A DNA stretch of 64,000 nt, from positions 2,170,001 through 2,234,000 of the forward strand of contig NZ_CP016172.1 of NCBI RefSeq assembly GCF_001676725.1. The letters are read 5' to 3'. Made by a program: the position numbers and the translations under genes. The stretch's first letter is position 1; each line of letters begins with the position of its first letter. The DNA comes from Bordetella flabilis. Lineage in GTDB: Bacteria; Pseudomonadota; Gammaproteobacteria; Burkholderiales; Burkholderiaceae_B. This document shows positions 53,997 through 64,000 of this stretch, piece by piece. The notes under the pieces were generated by a model. The model was not told where the DNA came from. It did no database searches and was given only the letters and a program-made list of their open reading frames with translations.

Positions 53997-54470
53997 ATGG
54001 CGTTCGGCGGATTCGACAACAAAGGCTCCGGCGGGCAGGCGATGTCGGAAATCAACATGGTGCCGCTCATCGACGTGATGCTGGTGCTGCTGGTGATTTT
54101 CATCATCACTGCGCCTCTGCTGGCGCATTCCATCCGTATCAATATGCCGCAGGTCAGCGCCGAGCCGGTCAAAGAGGAACCGAAGACGATCGACCTGGCC
54201 ATCGATGCGGCAGGGCAGTTGTTCTGGGACGAAACGCCCGTGGCGGAGCCCGATCTGGCGGCACGGTTTGCGGCGGCCGCGGCGAGCCAGCCGCAGCCTG
54301 AACTCCGTATCCGTGCGGACTTGAACACTCGTTACGAGACCTTGGCGAAAGTAATGGGCGCGGCACGCCGGTCGGGACTGGGCCGCATCGGTTTCGTCAC
54401 CAATCCGGCGCCCGGCGGGCAGGGCACGGCGGAGCCGGCTTCCACGCCTTCGGCCGCCCCCGTGCGCTAG
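53997..54470 (+). CDS. exbD: ExbD proton-channel protein
   Basis: ExbD of 157 residues. A single N-terminal membrane helix (about 22-42) holds the key aspartate in MVPLIDVMLVLLVIFIITAP; the rest is the periplasmic domain (VDLAIDAAGQ-like strands and RADLNTRYETLAKVMGAARR). It forms the proton path with ExbB. The ATG directly follows the exbB stop. A 10-bp hairpin lies 20 bases past the stop but has no T run, so readthrough into the two-component genes is possible. Confidence 0.95.
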   Translation: MAFGGFDNKGSGGQAMSEINMVPLIDVMLVLLVIFIITAPLLAHSIRINMPQVSAEPVKEEPKTIDLAIDAAGQLFWDETPVAEPDLAARFAAAAASQPQPELRIRADLNTRYETLAKVMGAARRSGLGRIGFVTNPAPGGQGTAEPASTPSAAPVR

Positions 54471-54541
54471 CCTGAAGAAATTTCGCCTGGGGAGCGCAAC
54501 ACGCTAGCGCGTTGCGCTCCGGATCGCGCTAGAATCGCGCC

Positions 54542-55213
54542 ATGCGAGTACTCGTAATCGAAGACGACACAACCCTGGGCCACGCGCTGCAGGAGTTTCT
54601 GGCCGACCAGGGGTATGCGGTCGATTGGCTCACTGACGGCGACAAGGTTCTGGGCGCCCTGGCGGGCCAACCTTACGATCTGCTTCTGCTCGATCTCAAC
54701 CTGCCCGGCACCAGCGGCCTGGATGTCCTGCGCCAACTGCGCACGGACGGCAACCAGGTGCCCGTGCTTATATTGACGGCGCGCGACGGCATCGAAGACC
54801 GCGTGGCCGGTCTGGACGCAGGCGCGGACGATTATGTGACCAAGCCGTTCGAATTGCCCGAGCTGGCGGCGCGCGTGCGCGCCTTTGGCCGGCGGCGCGC
54901 CGGGCAGGCTCAACCCTTGATCGAGGTCGGACCGCTGGTCTTTGATACAGTGGGCCGCGAGGTCCGCGTGCACGGCGAACGGCTGTCCCTGTCCGTGCGC
55001 GAACTCTCCGTCCTCGAGATGCTGATGGCGCGTGTTGGGCGCGTGGTGACCAAGCGCCAGATCGTCAACTCCTTGTCAGCCTGGGACGCCGACTTCAGCG
55101 AAAACGCCGTGGAAGTCTATGTCTACCGATTGCGCAAGCGCCTGGAAGGCACCGGTGCCAGCATCCAGACGGTGCGTGGCTTCGGATACCTGCTGGACGT
55201 GGAAGCAGCCTGA
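54542..55213 (+). CDS. OmpR-family response regulator (TctD/QseB-like)
   Basis: Response regulator of 223 residues: receiver domain 1-115 with Glu7/Asp8/Asp9, phosphorylated Asp51 in LLLLDLNLPG and DDYVTKPFE (Lys near 101); winged-helix DNA-binding domain about 125-220 (LSVRELSVLEMLMARVGRVV, ENAVEVYVYRLRKRLEG). Sequence style matches TctD/QseB. The partner kinase gene follows after 63 bases, then kup. The tctCBA genes usually linked to TctD are absent, so citrate control is unlikely; K+ or envelope signals are possible by position. Confidence 0.92.
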   Translation: MRVLVIEDDTTLGHALQEFLADQGYAVDWLTDGDKVLGALAGQPYDLLLLDLNLPGTSGLDVLRQLRTDGNQVPVLILTARDGIEDRVAGLDAGADDYVTKPFELPELAARVRAFGRRRAGQAQPLIEVGPLVFDTVGREVRVHGERLSLSVRELSVLEMLMARVGRVVTKRQIVNSLSAWDADFSENAVEVYVYRLRKRLEGTGASIQTVRGFGYLLDVEAA

Positions 55214-55276
55214 GAGCGCACGGCCTTCGTTACCGGATAACCGGGCTGTATCGTCCGGCCGGCTTGGCCAACGATC

Positions 55277-56413
55277 ATGAGCGTGGATATCCAGTCCGAA
55301 CGTATCCGTAGCCTGCAAAGCCAGAGTACCTATCGCCCTGGTCTGCTGCCCAAAGGGTCTTTGGCGCGCTACCTCGTCGTTCGGCTGTTGCCCGCGATCC
55401 TGTTGCTTGTGCTGTTGGACCTGGCCGCGACCTGGGTCATGACGCACAAGATCGACATGGCGATCTGGATGCTGGAGGACTTCTTCCTGCTCATGGTGCT
55501 GGGCCAGGTCGCCTTGATGGGATTGTTCGCCTGGGTCGTCGTGCATGGCGTCCGCTCCGGACTGCGTTCGGTGAACCTGCTGTCCGAGGAAATCCGGCAG
55601 CGTTCCATCGACGATATGCAACCCCTCGAAGTCGCTGGCGTGCCCGCGGAAATGGAGCCGCTGGTGTTGCATACCAACGACCTGCTGGCCCGGCTCGATG
55701 CGTCCCTGGCGGCGCAGCGCCGCTTCATCGGCCATGCCGCGCATCAATTGCGCACCCCACTGAGCGGCCTGCGGCTGGAATCGGAACTGATGCTCGCGCG
55801 GCCTCTGCCCGACGATGTCCGGGCCCGCGCCGAGCGCATCAAGGCGGTAAGCGACCGCATGATACGCCTGGGCCAGCAGTTGCTGGTGCTCGCCCGCGCC
55901 GATCCGAATGCCCGGCCGCAGGATAGTTTCGTGCGCGTCGACCTGTGCGAATGGGTGCGCGCCAGTGGCGCCGAGTGGATACCGCGTGTGCGCGCGGCGC
56001 AATTCGAACTTGACCTGGTCGCGCCCGACACGCCGGTATGGATCGACGCCGATCCGCTGCTGCTGGATGAGCTGCTGGGCAACCTCATCGACAACGCATT
56101 GCGTTATGGCAATCCGGCGGGGCGCATCACGCTGAACGTGGGCGGCACGCCCCCCAGCCTGACCGTCATGGATGATGGTCCTGGCGTCCCCCCGGAAGAC
56201 CAGGACCGCGTATTCGAGGCCTTCTATCGGTCCCCCACCGCAACGGTGGGCGGTTCGGGCCTGGGACTGGCCATCGTGCGCGAGATTGCGCACGCGCATG
56301 GCGCATGGTGGAAGCTCACCAGCCGCCCGGATTTCCCCGGCACACGGTTGACGGTGGTGTTTCCCGGGCCCCGCAAAGGCACCCAATTGACCCGACACGA
56401 CATTCAGGTATGA
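55277..56413 (+). CDS. Histidine kinase of the TctE/QseC type with very short periplasmic loop
   Basis: Membrane kinase of 378 residues. Two membrane helices (about 33-55 and 69-90) are separated by only about 13 residues, so it lacks the roughly 100-residue periplasmic sensor domain usual in TctE. A HAMP-like linker follows, then the dimerisation helix with phosphorylated His156 in HQLRTPLSG, and the ATPase domain with N-box LIDNALRYGNP, VMDDGPGVPP and GSGLGLAIVREIAHAHGA. Sensing inside the membrane or through another protein is therefore likely. Its stop codon overlaps the kup start (ATGA), so the two are coupled. Confidence 0.9.
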   Translation: MSVDIQSERIRSLQSQSTYRPGLLPKGSLARYLVVRLLPAILLLVLLDLAATWVMTHKIDMAIWMLEDFFLLMVLGQVALMGLFAWVVVHGVRSGLRSVNLLSEEIRQRSIDDMQPLEVAGVPAEMEPLVLHTNDLLARLDASLAAQRRFIGHAAHQLRTPLSGLRLESELMLARPLPDDVRARAERIKAVSDRMIRLGQQLLVLARADPNARPQDSFVRVDLCEWVRASGAEWIPRVRAAQFELDLVAPDTPVWIDADPLLLDELLGNLIDNALRYGNPAGRITLNVGGTPPSLTVMDDGPGVPPEDQDRVFEAFYRSPTATVGGSGLGLAIVREIAHAHGAWWKLTSRPDFPGTRLTVVFPGPRKGTQLTRHDIQV

Positions 56414-58326
56414 CGACAGGAACCGCAAGCGCCAGTGCCTCTTCCGCTCCCGCGGCGGTCTCCGCGTCTTCTTCTCGGGCGGCCATGGTCATCGGTGCCC
56501 TCGGCGTCGTCTATGGCGATATCGGGACGAGCCCCCTCTACACCCTGCGCGCATGCCTGGTAGGCTATGGCGACCTGCGGCCCGAGCATGTCCTGGGCGT
56601 ATTGTCCATCCTGTTCTGGATGCTCATGCTGGTCGTTTCCTTCAAGTACATCATGCTGGTGCTGCGCGCGGATAACCGCGGGGAAGGGGGCACGCTGGCG
56701 TTGCTGGAGCTGGCGATACGCGGGCGCTCCGGCCGTATGCGCACCTTCCTGATCGGGCTTGCGATTTTCGGCGCGGCGCTGTTCTACGGCGATAGCATGA
56801 TTACGCCTGCGATATCCGTGCTCTCTGCGCTGGAGGGTATCAGCGTGGTGTCGAACCGCTTCGAACATTGGGTGGTCCCGCTATCCCTGCTGATCCTGAT
56901 TGGCCTGTTCATGATCCAGTCCCGCGGCACAGGGACCATGGGCAAGCTATTCGGGCCCATCATGACGGTGTGGTTCGGCACCCTGGCCGTGCTGGGAATC
57001 TGGCAGATCGCCCAGGCGCCGGGCGTACTGGCCGCGCTCAATCCCATGTGGGGCCTGCATTTCGTGGTGGAATCGCCGCGCGCGAGTTTCGTGTTGCTGG
57101 GCTCCGTGGTGCTGGCCCTGACGGGGGCCGAGGCGCTGTACGCCGACATGGGGCATTTCGGTCGCGGCGCGATACAGCGGGCGTGGTTCTGGATGGTCAT
57201 GCCGGCGCTTACGCTGTGCTACTTCGGCCAGGGTGCATTGTTGCTGCGCGACCCGGAAGCGATCGCGAATCCCTTCTTCCTGATGGCGCCGGATTGGGGC
57301 ATTGCACCGCTGGTGGGATTGGCCACGTTGGCGACCATCATTGCCTCGCAGGCCGTGATATCCGGGGCCTATTCGATGACCCGCCAGGCGGTTCAGCTGG
57401 GTTATTGGCCCCGCATGGAGATCCTGCACACTTCCGCCGTGGAGAAGGGGCAGATCTACCTGCCACAGGTGAATGCCTTGTTGCTGGGGGCCGTACTGCT
57501 GCTGGTCCTGGTGTTTCGCAGTTCGGACAATCTGGCGGCAGCCTACGGCTTCGCGGTCACCGGCACGATGCTCACCACGTCCGTGCTGCTGTTGTCCCTG
57601 ATGCCGCGCGCCGCGGTCAATGGGCCGCGGCGGGCGATGTGGTGGGGCATATTGGGCTTTCTCCTGGTGTTCGATATGCTGCTGTTCTCGGCGAACGCGC
57701 TGAAGGTGGAAGAGGGCGGGTGGCTGCCCTTGATGGTGGGGATCATCGTCTTCACGCTGATGGGCACCTGGCGACGCGGCCGCTATCTCCTGAACGCGTT
57801 GCAGCAGCGCGACCGCCAGCCCTTGGCCGAGTTCATGGAGCAACTGGAGCAATATCCGCCGGCACGCGTACAAGGGACCGCCATCTTCATGACGATGAGT
57901 CCCGGGAATGTTCCGCCGGCCTTGCTGCACAACCTGAAGCACAACAAGGTCCTGCACGACCATGTGGTGTTCCTGACCATACACAGCGCGGATGTGCCGT
58001 ATGTGTCGGCCGAAGAGCGCTTCTCCGTGACGAAACTCAGTGCGTCGAGCTGGCAGGCCGTGGTGACGTACGGGTTCAAGGAAGAGCCCAACGTGCCGGA
58101 CGCCCTCCGGGAGGTGGCGGAGGCATATCCGGAACTGGACCTGGAGCCGATGCGGACCTCGTACTACCTGTCGCGCCAGACCGTCGTCGCGGCCAAGCGT
58201 CCGGCGATGCGCCGCTGGCGGCGAGCGTTGTTTGCATTCATGTCGCGTAATTCGACCCGCAGCACGAAGTTCTTCAAGATTCCGCCCAACCGGGTTGTCG
58301 AGATGGGAATGCAGGTAGAACTCTGA
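56410..58326 (+). CDS. kup: Low-affinity potassium uptake protein Kup
   Basis: K+/proton symporter of 638 residues (622 in E. coli). About 12 membrane helices fill residues 20-450, with the family opening VIGALGVVYGDIGTSPLYTLR, DNRGEGGTLALLELA, GDSMITPAISVLSALEG and GAYSMTRQAVQLGYWPR. A soluble C-terminal domain of about 180 residues follows. The ATG shares four bases (ATGA) with the stop codon of the kinase gene, so regulator, kinase and kup are probably one transcript. It converges on argG across a strong two-way terminator. Confidence 0.95.
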   Translation: MTTGTASASASSAPAAVSASSSRAAMVIGALGVVYGDIGTSPLYTLRACLVGYGDLRPEHVLGVLSILFWMLMLVVSFKYIMLVLRADNRGEGGTLALLELAIRGRSGRMRTFLIGLAIFGAALFYGDSMITPAISVLSALEGISVVSNRFEHWVVPLSLLILIGLFMIQSRGTGTMGKLFGPIMTVWFGTLAVLGIWQIAQAPGVLAALNPMWGLHFVVESPRASFVLLGSVVLALTGAEALYADMGHFGRGAIQRAWFWMVMPALTLCYFGQGALLLRDPEAIANPFFLMAPDWGIAPLVGLATLATIIASQAVISGAYSMTRQAVQLGYWPRMEILHTSAVEKGQIYLPQVNALLLGAVLLLVLVFRSSDNLAAAYGFAVTGTMLTTSVLLLSLMPRAAVNGPRRAMWWGILGFLLVFDMLLFSANALKVEEGGWLPLMVGIIVFTLMGTWRRGRYLLNALQQRDRQPLAEFMEQLEQYPPARVQGTAIFMTMSPGNVPPALLHNLKHNKVLHDHVVFLTIHSADVPYVSAEERFSVTKLSASSWQAVVTYGFKEEPNVPDALREVAEAYPELDLEPMRTSYYLSRQTVVAAKRPAMRRWRRALFAFMSRNSTRSTKFFKIPPNRVVEMGMQVEL

Positions 58327-58390
58327 GCTCGCTCTCCCGTCAGGGCCGGTGCAGAGGGATCCCCGAGGAGCGTGCGCCCCTCACCGAACG

Positions 58391-58428
58391 CCAATAAAAA
58401 ACCGCGCGGACGCGCGGTTTTTTATTGG
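58391..58428. terminator. Bidirectional terminator between kup and argG
   Basis: Perfect 18-bp arms (58391-58408 and 58411-58428) with A6 on one side and T6 on the other, ideal for both directions. Confidence 0.95.
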
Positions 58429-58438
58429 CGGAAGCGGC

Positions 58439-60523
<2,085 letters not shown>

Positions 60524-60532
60524 GACGGCCTG

Positions 60533-61471
60533 CTACTGCTTGCCCAGGAGGAGAAACTCCATCAGTGCCTTCTGCACGTGCAGGCGGTTTTCAGCCTCGT
60601 CCCAGACCACGCTCTGCGGTCCGTCGATGACTTCCCCGGTGACTTCTTCGCCACGGTGGGCAGGCAAGCAGTGCATGAAGACGGCATCCGCCGCCGCAAC
60701 GGCCATCATGTCGGCGTCCACGCACCAGTCAGCGAACGCCGCGCGCCGCTGTTCGTTTTCGGCTTCGTAGCCCATGCTGGTCCACACGTCGGTGGTGACC
60801 AGATGCGCGCCGCGGCAGGCGTCCATGGGGTCCTTGAACTGCCGCAGCACGGAGGCCGGCGGCGTGCCCGTGCGGAGCGGGTCCAGCTCATAGCCGGACG
60901 GCGTCGATACATGCAGCGTGAATCCAAGCATCTCCGCCGCCTGCAGCCAGGTGTATGACATGTTGTTGGCGTCGCCGACCCAGGCGACCGTCTTGCCCGC
61001 AATGGGCCCGCGATGCTCGACATAGGTGAAGATATCGGCGAGTATCTGGCAGGGATGGAATTCGTTGGTGAGGCCGTTGATCACCGGCACGCGCGAATGC
61101 GCGGCAAAGCGTTCGATGCGGGTCTGCTCGAAGGTCCGGATCATGACGATATCCACCATGCGCGAGATCACCCGTGCGGTGTCCTCGATGGGTTCGGATC
61201 GTCCCAGCTGCGAGTCGTTGGATGTCAGGTTGATGACCGAGCCACCCATTTGATACATGCCCGCTTCGAAAGACACGCGCGTCCGCGTGCTGGCCTTCTC
61301 GAATACCATTGCCAACGTCCGATCGTGCAAGGTCATGTGCGGCTCGTAGCGCTTGAACTTGTCCTTGATCAGGCGGGCGCGCTCCAGCACGTAGTGCATT
61401 TCGGCGGCGGAGAAATCACGGAATTGCAGGAAGTGGCGCAAGGGGCCGTTCTGGGTGCTTGCTATGGTCAT
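60533..61471 (-). CDS. argF: Ornithine carbamoyltransferase
   Basis: Makes citrulline from ornithine and carbamoyl phosphate. The protein is 312 residues. The carbamoyl-phosphate motif STRTR (in FEKASTRTRVSFEAG) and the ornithine motif HCLPAHRGEEV are present, with NGLTNEFHPCQILAD (HPxQ) between. The ATG at 61469-61471 was chosen over one five codons upstream for the usual TIASTQNG-like start; either is possible. It lies on the same strand as argG with the barrel protein gene between, and divergent from the DUF3579 gene, a common pairing. Confidence 0.96.
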   Translation of the reverse strand: MTIASTQNGPLRHFLQFRDFSAAEMHYVLERARLIKDKFKRYEPHMTLHDRTLAMVFEKASTRTRVSFEAGMYQMGGSVINLTSNDSQLGRSEPIEDTARVISRMVDIVMIRTFEQTRIERFAAHSRVPVINGLTNEFHPCQILADIFTYVEHRGPIAGKTVAWVGDANNMSYTWLQAAEMLGFTLHVSTPSGYELDPLRTGTPPASVLRQFKDPMDACRGAHLVTTDVWTSMGYEAENEQRRAAFADWCVDADMMAVAAADAVFMHCLPAHRGEEVTGEVIDGPQSVVWDEAENRLHVQKALMEFLLLGKQ

Positions 61472-61734
61472 GGTGGGTCTGCACATCGTTGGTCCGGCAC
61501 GCTGCGGCGGCCGGGCGCATCATTATGCCTGTTCTTTTGAAAACAAGTCCGTTGCAGCGGCGTTGCGAGGAAAAGCCGGCGTAAAGCATGCAATTCGACC
61601 GCGCGGTGGTCCCTCGATACAATCGAAAAGCACCAATCATATACAATCGGCGCCGCGGCCCTCGAAGCCTCGGGCCACGTCTTTGACGGCGCGCCGCGCG
61701 CTCGTCCCCGGGTGCAAAACCAACGGTATTCCGC

Positions 61735-62025
61735 GTGCGACAACTCGTTATTCTCGGTGTTACGGAAGAAGGTCAACGCTTTCGCCCCAGCGATTGGGCG
61801 GAGCGGCTGGCGGGCGTCATGGCGCAATTCCGGCCGCCCGGTAGCGCACCGAGCCATCTGGGTTATTCGCCTTACTGTTCGCCTGTCATCATCGACGGCG
61901 AACGCAGTGTGGTGGTCGATGAACGCCTGCGCGAGCTCGAGCCATTGGCGTGGAAATTCGTGGTGGACTTCGCCCGGGATAATCGCCTGAAGACCCAGGA
62001 GCGCGAAATCGCGCATCCGCTGTAG
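61735..62025 (+). CDS. DUF3579 family protein (96 aa)
   Basis: Small protein of 96 residues that matches DUF3579: LVILGVTEEGQRFRPSDWAERLAGVM at the start, HLGYSPYCSPVIIDGERSVVVDERL in the middle and a C-terminal FVVDFARDNRLK. The family is nearly confined to beta-proteobacteria and often lies next to argF, as here; its role is unknown. It starts with GTG. It is divergent from argF over a 263-base gap that should hold both promoters. Confidence 0.88.
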   Translation: MRQLVILGVTEEGQRFRPSDWAERLAGVMAQFRPPGSAPSHLGYSPYCSPVIIDGERSVVVDERLRELEPLAWKFVVDFARDNRLKTQEREIAHPL

Positions 62026-62091
62026 GGGCGGACATGCGAGGCGGCCGATAGGGGCCGGGATACGCCGGACACCAGGCCAGCCATCAAAAGG

Positions 62092-62117
62092 CGATGCCGG
62101 GAAGACGCCCGGCATCG
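62092..62117. terminator. Hairpin between DUF3579 and the dehydrogenase gene
   Basis: Ten-bp perfect stem (62092-62101 with 62108-62117, loop six bases) between convergent genes; four T follow after two bases on the minus strand. Probable but not strong terminator. Confidence 0.5.
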
Positions 62118-62132
62118 ATTGGACCCGATCGG

Positions 62133-63092
62133 CTACTCCGTGACCGGCGTGATGACCTTGCCGGTTGCCAGGAAAGATTCCAGGTTGGCGATCATCAGGT
62201 TTTCCATTTCGCTGCGCGTCTCGTAGGTGGCACTGCCGATGTGCGGAAGCAGTACGAGGTTGTCGTTGGCCTTCAGTTCGTCGGGAACCTTGGGTTCGTG
62301 CTCGAACACGTCCAGCGCCGCGCTGCCTACCTTGCCGGCCTGCAGTGCCTGGATCAGCGCGGCCTCGTCGATGACCGGCCCGCGCGCGATGTTGATAATG
62401 GTGCCCTTCGGGCCCAGGGCTTCCAGGACTTCACGGGAAATCAGATGGTAGGTCGCGGGACCGCCCACGGTGGCCACCACCAGGAAGTCCGCCCATGCCG
62501 CCAGGTCCACGAGCGACGCCTCGTACCGGTAGGGCGCATCATCGCGGGGGCGCCGGCTATGGTAACGCACGTCCATGTCAAAGCCGGTACCCCGCTTGGC
62601 GATGGCCTGTCCGATGCGGCCCAGCCCGACGATCCCGAGCTTCTTCCCGCTGACCCGGGAGCCCAGCGGGATACTGCCGTGCACCTGGCCCCAGGCGCCG
62701 CTGCGCACGAAGCGATCGCCATAGGCGATCCGGCGCGCGGCCGCGATCATCAGCCCCCATGCCAGATCGGCCACGCAGTCGGTCAGGACGTCCGGCGTGT
62801 TGCTGACCTGGATGCCGCGTCGCTGGGCGGCCGCGATATCCAGGGTCTCGTAGCCCACGCCCCAGCTGCAGATGGCCTTGAGGTCGGGCAGCGCTTCGAT
62901 CATTTCCGCGGTGCAGCCGAAGCTGGCGGAGGTCACCAGCGCCGTGATGCCCGTGCCATGCTCGGCCAGCGCCGCTTTGCGATCCGGGTACTTCCATAGC
63001 TCGACGACGTCGTAGTCCCGCGCCAGGCGGTCGTTGGCGGTGGGAGAGCCGGCATAGGAGCCGACCTGGATGATGCGTTGCTTGGCGGTCAT
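62133..63092 (-). CDS. D-2-hydroxyacid dehydrogenase (glyoxylate/hydroxypyruvate reductase type)
   Basis: NAD(P)-dependent dehydrogenase of 319 residues. Rossmann motif GIVGLGRIGQAIAKRG; catalytic Arg in ATYHLISREVLEAL to NIARGPVIDEAAL region, Glu in DVFEHEPKVP and His in LLPHIGSATYETR. It reduces a 2-keto acid such as glyoxylate or hydroxypyruvate, or runs in reverse. The next gene upstream is a Bug binding protein 38 bases away, so the pair is probably one operon and the enzyme may act on the transported acid. Confidence 0.92.
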   Translation of the reverse strand: MTAKQRIIQVGSYAGSPTANDRLARDYDVVELWKYPDRKAALAEHGTGITALVTSASFGCTAEMIEALPDLKAICSWGVGYETLDIAAAQRRGIQVSNTPDVLTDCVADLAWGLMIAAARRIAYGDRFVRSGAWGQVHGSIPLGSRVSGKKLGIVGLGRIGQAIAKRGTGFDMDVRYHSRRPRDDAPYRYEASLVDLAAWADFLVVATVGGPATYHLISREVLEALGPKGTIINIARGPVIDEAALIQALQAGKVGSAALDVFEHEPKVPDELKANDNLVLLPHIGSATYETRSEMENLMIANLESFLATGKVITPVTE

Positions 63093-63130
63093 GTCGTGGT
63101 TCGCTCGCAGGGAAAATCAGCAGCGCAATG

Positions 63131-64000
63131 CTACTCCAACTTGATGTTGGCCTTGCTGATGACGTCTTGCCAGCGCTTGACTTCGCCCTGCTGGAACTTG
63201 GTGAATTCGTCGGGACTGCTTGCGACGACCTCGAAGCCGAGCCCTTGCAGGGTCTTTTCCACGGCAGGGTCGCGCAGCGTCTTGCGCAAGGCATCGGAGA
63301 GCTTGCCCACGATGTCGGCCGGCGTGGCCGCCGGCACGGCAAAGCCTTGCCAGGAGTAGACCACCATGTCCTTGATGCCCGTTTCACCGATGGTCGGGAC
63401 ATTCGGCAGGTCCGGGATGCGCGCATCGCCTGTGGTGGCCAGGGCTTTCAGCTTGCCGGCCTTGATATGGGTCAGCACGGCGCCCAGGTTCTGGAACGAG
63501 ACGTTGACCTGGTTGCCCAACAGGTCGCTGATGGCAGCCGCGCCGCCGCGGTAAGGCACATCGACACCAGTGGTATCGGTCTTCTGGCGGAACAGCACCG
63601 CGGAGAGGTGATCCGACGATCCCGTGCCCGAGGATGCATAGGAGACTGCACCCGGGTTCTTCTTGGCATAGGCCACCAGTTCCTCGACCGAATTGGCGGG
63701 GAAGTTGGGCGAGGCCACCAGTACGTTCGGGTTGCGCACCGCCATGGTCAGGTAGCGGAAGTCTTTGCTCGGGTTGTAGGAGAGGTCCTTGTACAGCGCC
63801 TGGTTGATCGAGAAGGTGCCGATGGAGCCGACCATCATGGTGTAGCCATCCGCCGGCGCGCGGGCCAGCGCCTGGGCGCCGATCGCGCCGTTCGCTCCCG
63901 GCTTGTTTTCGACCACGAAGGTCTGGCCGAGGATCTTGTTCAGGCCGGGCAGGACCGAGCGTGCGGTGATGTCGGAAGATCCGCCGGGCACGAAGGGCAC
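63131..64000 (-). CDS. Bug-family solute-binding protein, 5' end missing (partial)
   Basis: The gene runs off the right edge; the visible part is 289 codons ending at a stop near 63131. It begins inside VPFVPGGSSDITARSVLPG, the usual first block after the signal peptide, so only about 30-35 residues are missing. Other Bug blocks are VVENKPGANGAIGAQALARAPADGY, VPYRGGAAAISDLLGNQVNV and LKALATTGDARIPDLPNVP. Binds an unknown carboxylate in the periplasm. Likely co-transcribed with the hydroxyacid dehydrogenase. It differs clearly from the Bug gene at 47011. Confidence 0.92.
   Translation of the reverse strand: MPFVPGGSSDITARSVLPGLNKILGQTFVVENKPGANGAIGAQALARAPADGYTMMVGSIGTFSINQALYKDLSYNPSKDFRYLTMAVRNPNVLVASPNFPANSVEELVAYAKKNPGAVSYASSGTGSSDHLSAVLFRQKTDTTGVDVPYRGGAAAISDLLGNQVNVSFQNLGAVLTHIKAGKLKALATTGDARIPDLPNVPTIGETGIKDMVVYSWQGFAVPAATPADIVGKLSDALRKTLRDPAVEKTLQGLGFEVVASSPDEFTKFQQGEVKRWQDVISKANIKLE

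Noticed and set aside
54491..54520. Ten-bp hairpin between exbD and the response regulator gene
   Set aside because: No T run in either direction, so I do not call it a terminator; it may still be a weak barrier or a binding site.

Overview
The window is about 64 kb of GC-rich chromosomal DNA from a beta-proteobacterium, most likely family Alcaligenaceae (Bordetella/Achromobacter group). The evidence is the protein style of the housekeeping genes, the repeated Bug-type tricarboxylate-binding proteins, an H-NS protein of the BpH3 type, and neighbourhoods such as nit-tldD-aroG, DUF3579-argF and tonB-exbB-exbD. I see no rRNA, CRISPR array, insertion sequence or phage gene. There are four tRNA genes: Met(CAT), two identical Leu(CAG) and Val(TAC).

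Layout. 0-4 kb: the 5' end of pepN, a DUF4136 lipoprotein, an H-NS protein, a nitrilase-family amidase and tldD. 4-5.3 kb: aroG (DAHP synthase), preceded by a Phe/Tyr-rich leader peptide and an attenuator. 5.4-10.8 kb: an FAD-linked oxidase and the glycolate oxidase genes glcDEF. 10.8-13.7 kb: the split-alpha transhydrogenase pntAA-pntAB-pntB, on the opposite strand. 13.8-18.1 kb: mnmA, a TauE/SafE permease, a glutathione S-transferase and purB.

18.3-33.3 kb is the most unusual part. It holds rpoN (sigma-54), two sigma-54 activators with almost the same recognition helix (one with a receiver domain, one without), ergothioneine genes egtD-egtB, cspA, and many small stress-type proteins: DUF883/YqjD, a hydrophilin-like protein, a PRC-barrel protein, a PfpI/DJ-1 protein, and small secreted or acidic proteins. 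Reading the upstream regions, I find correctly spaced -24/-12 (sigma-54) promoter matches before rpoN itself (perfect match) and before at least five of these genes. I infer a compact, self-reinforcing sigma-54 stress regulon; this is the main finding.

33-40 kb: a membrane-anchored glutamate-synthase-like FMN protein, a YeeE/TsuA thiosulfate-type transporter, an arsB with no arsR or arsC beside it, an AEC permease, a GNAT acetyltransferase and the tandem tRNA-Leu genes. 40-46.9 kb: rnr, rlmB, a transsulfuration PLP enzyme, a PiuC-type hydroxylase, an HU protein, pcaC and tRNA-Val. 47-52 kb: a probable organic-acid catabolic unit (Bug binding protein, cyclase-family hydrolase, class III CoA-transferase, CitE-type lyase) with a divergent LysR regulator over a perfect palindrome. 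52-58.3 kb: tonB-exbB-exbD behind a Fur-box-like site, then a two-component system whose kinase gene overlaps kup (K+ uptake). 58.4-64 kb: argG, a small barrel protein, argF, DUF3579, a 2-hydroxyacid dehydrogenase and a second Bug protein cut by the right edge.
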